From: an uncultured Bacteroidales bacterium
GTDB lineage: Bacteria; Bacteroidota; Bacteroidia; Bacteroidales; JAUNSR01
Assembly: GCA_947074245.1 (NCBI GenBank)
Contig: CAMTOW010000133.1
Coordinates: 1 to 6,259, forward strand
Reading direction: 5' to 3'
DNA: 6,259 nucleotides
Each line of letters opens with the position of its first letter. The stretch's first letter is position 1. A model generated the notes under the pieces. It made no database searches and was not told the origin of the DNA. It saw only the letters and a list, made by a program, of their open reading frames with translations. Of the stretch, positions 6,213-6,259 are shown piece after piece. The translations under genes and the position numbers were made by a program.

Positions 6213-6259
6213 AGATCGGAAGAGCACACGTCTGAACTCCAGTCACTCCGGAGGATCTC
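6213..6259 (+). other. Illumina TruSeq adapter contamination at the contig end (not genomic)
   Basis: 6213-6246 matches, base for base, the 34-nt TruSeq read-1 3' adapter as I know it (begins AGATCGGAAGAGC, ends CCAGTCAC). 6247-6254 (TCCGGAGG) sits exactly where the 8-nt i7 index belongs and differs by one base from the D702 index TCCGGAGA, from memory. 6255-6259 (ATCTC) is the beginning of the constant flank that follows the index. Translated in the gene's frame, it gives the well-known artefact peptide DRKSTRLNSSH. True genomic sequence therefore ends at about 6212. Confidence 0.98.

Noticed and set aside
6213..6259. Possible novel C-terminal domain of the YD-repeat protein
   Set aside because: The nucleotide sequence is Illumina adapter, index and flank, so it has no biological meaning.
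1..6259. Search for CRISPR arrays, tRNA or rRNA genes, insertion sequences, att sites and defence-system genes
   Set aside because: No regularly spaced repeats, cloverleaf, rRNA motif, transposase or terminal inverted repeats were recognised on either strand by eye.

Overview
The window is chromosomal DNA from a member of the Bacteroidota, most likely the Bacteroidales. I infer this from several things. The secreted proteins have Bacteroidota-style lipoprotein and Ala-Gln signal cleavage sites. Shine-Dalgarno sequences are absent. TATATTT(G/A) boxes resembling the Bacteroides -7 element (TAnnTTTG) lie 23-40 bp before three start codons. The protein families include DUF4476, rhomboid-linked membrane EEP proteins and secreted YD-repeat proteins. 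I cannot name the genus from sequence alone.

All genes are on the + strand. (1) Positions 1-1185 hold the last 28 codons of an upstream gene, probably a rhomboid protease with a DUF6576-like tail. It is followed after 3 bp by a membrane-anchored endonuclease/exonuclease/phosphatase (EEP) protein, and the pair looks like an operon. (2) Positions 1282-3381 encode a lipoprotein M3 metallopeptidase of the Dcp type, with a candidate promoter box upstream and a strong intrinsic terminator downstream. (3) Positions 3525-4223 encode a small lipoprotein with a BamE/SmpA-like N-terminal region and a C-terminal DUF4476 domain, with its own candidate promoter. (4) Positions 4224-4684 are a roughly 460-bp non-coding spacer with an imperfect 21-bp tandem repeat, several short hairpins, a duplicated hairpin motif, three copies of GAATCGGAT and a second strong intrinsic terminator. 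(5) Positions 4685-5323 encode a secreted or periplasmic PAP2-type phosphatase with a complete catalytic signature. (6) From 5404 there is a secreted YD-repeat-like protein that runs off the end of the window.

The last 47 bases (6213-6259) are not genomic. They match the Illumina TruSeq read-through adapter followed by an index and the start of the P7 flank. The apparent C-terminus of the YD-repeat gene is therefore an artefact, and the true contig ends at about 6212.

The genes are mostly cell-envelope or export-related (membrane EEP, two lipoproteins, PAP2 phosphatase, secreted repeat protein). Apart from the first pair and possibly the last pair, they appear to be separate transcription units rather than one pathway. 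I did not find a novel multi-gene system. The most useful observations are the adapter contamination and the structured spacer at 4224-4560.
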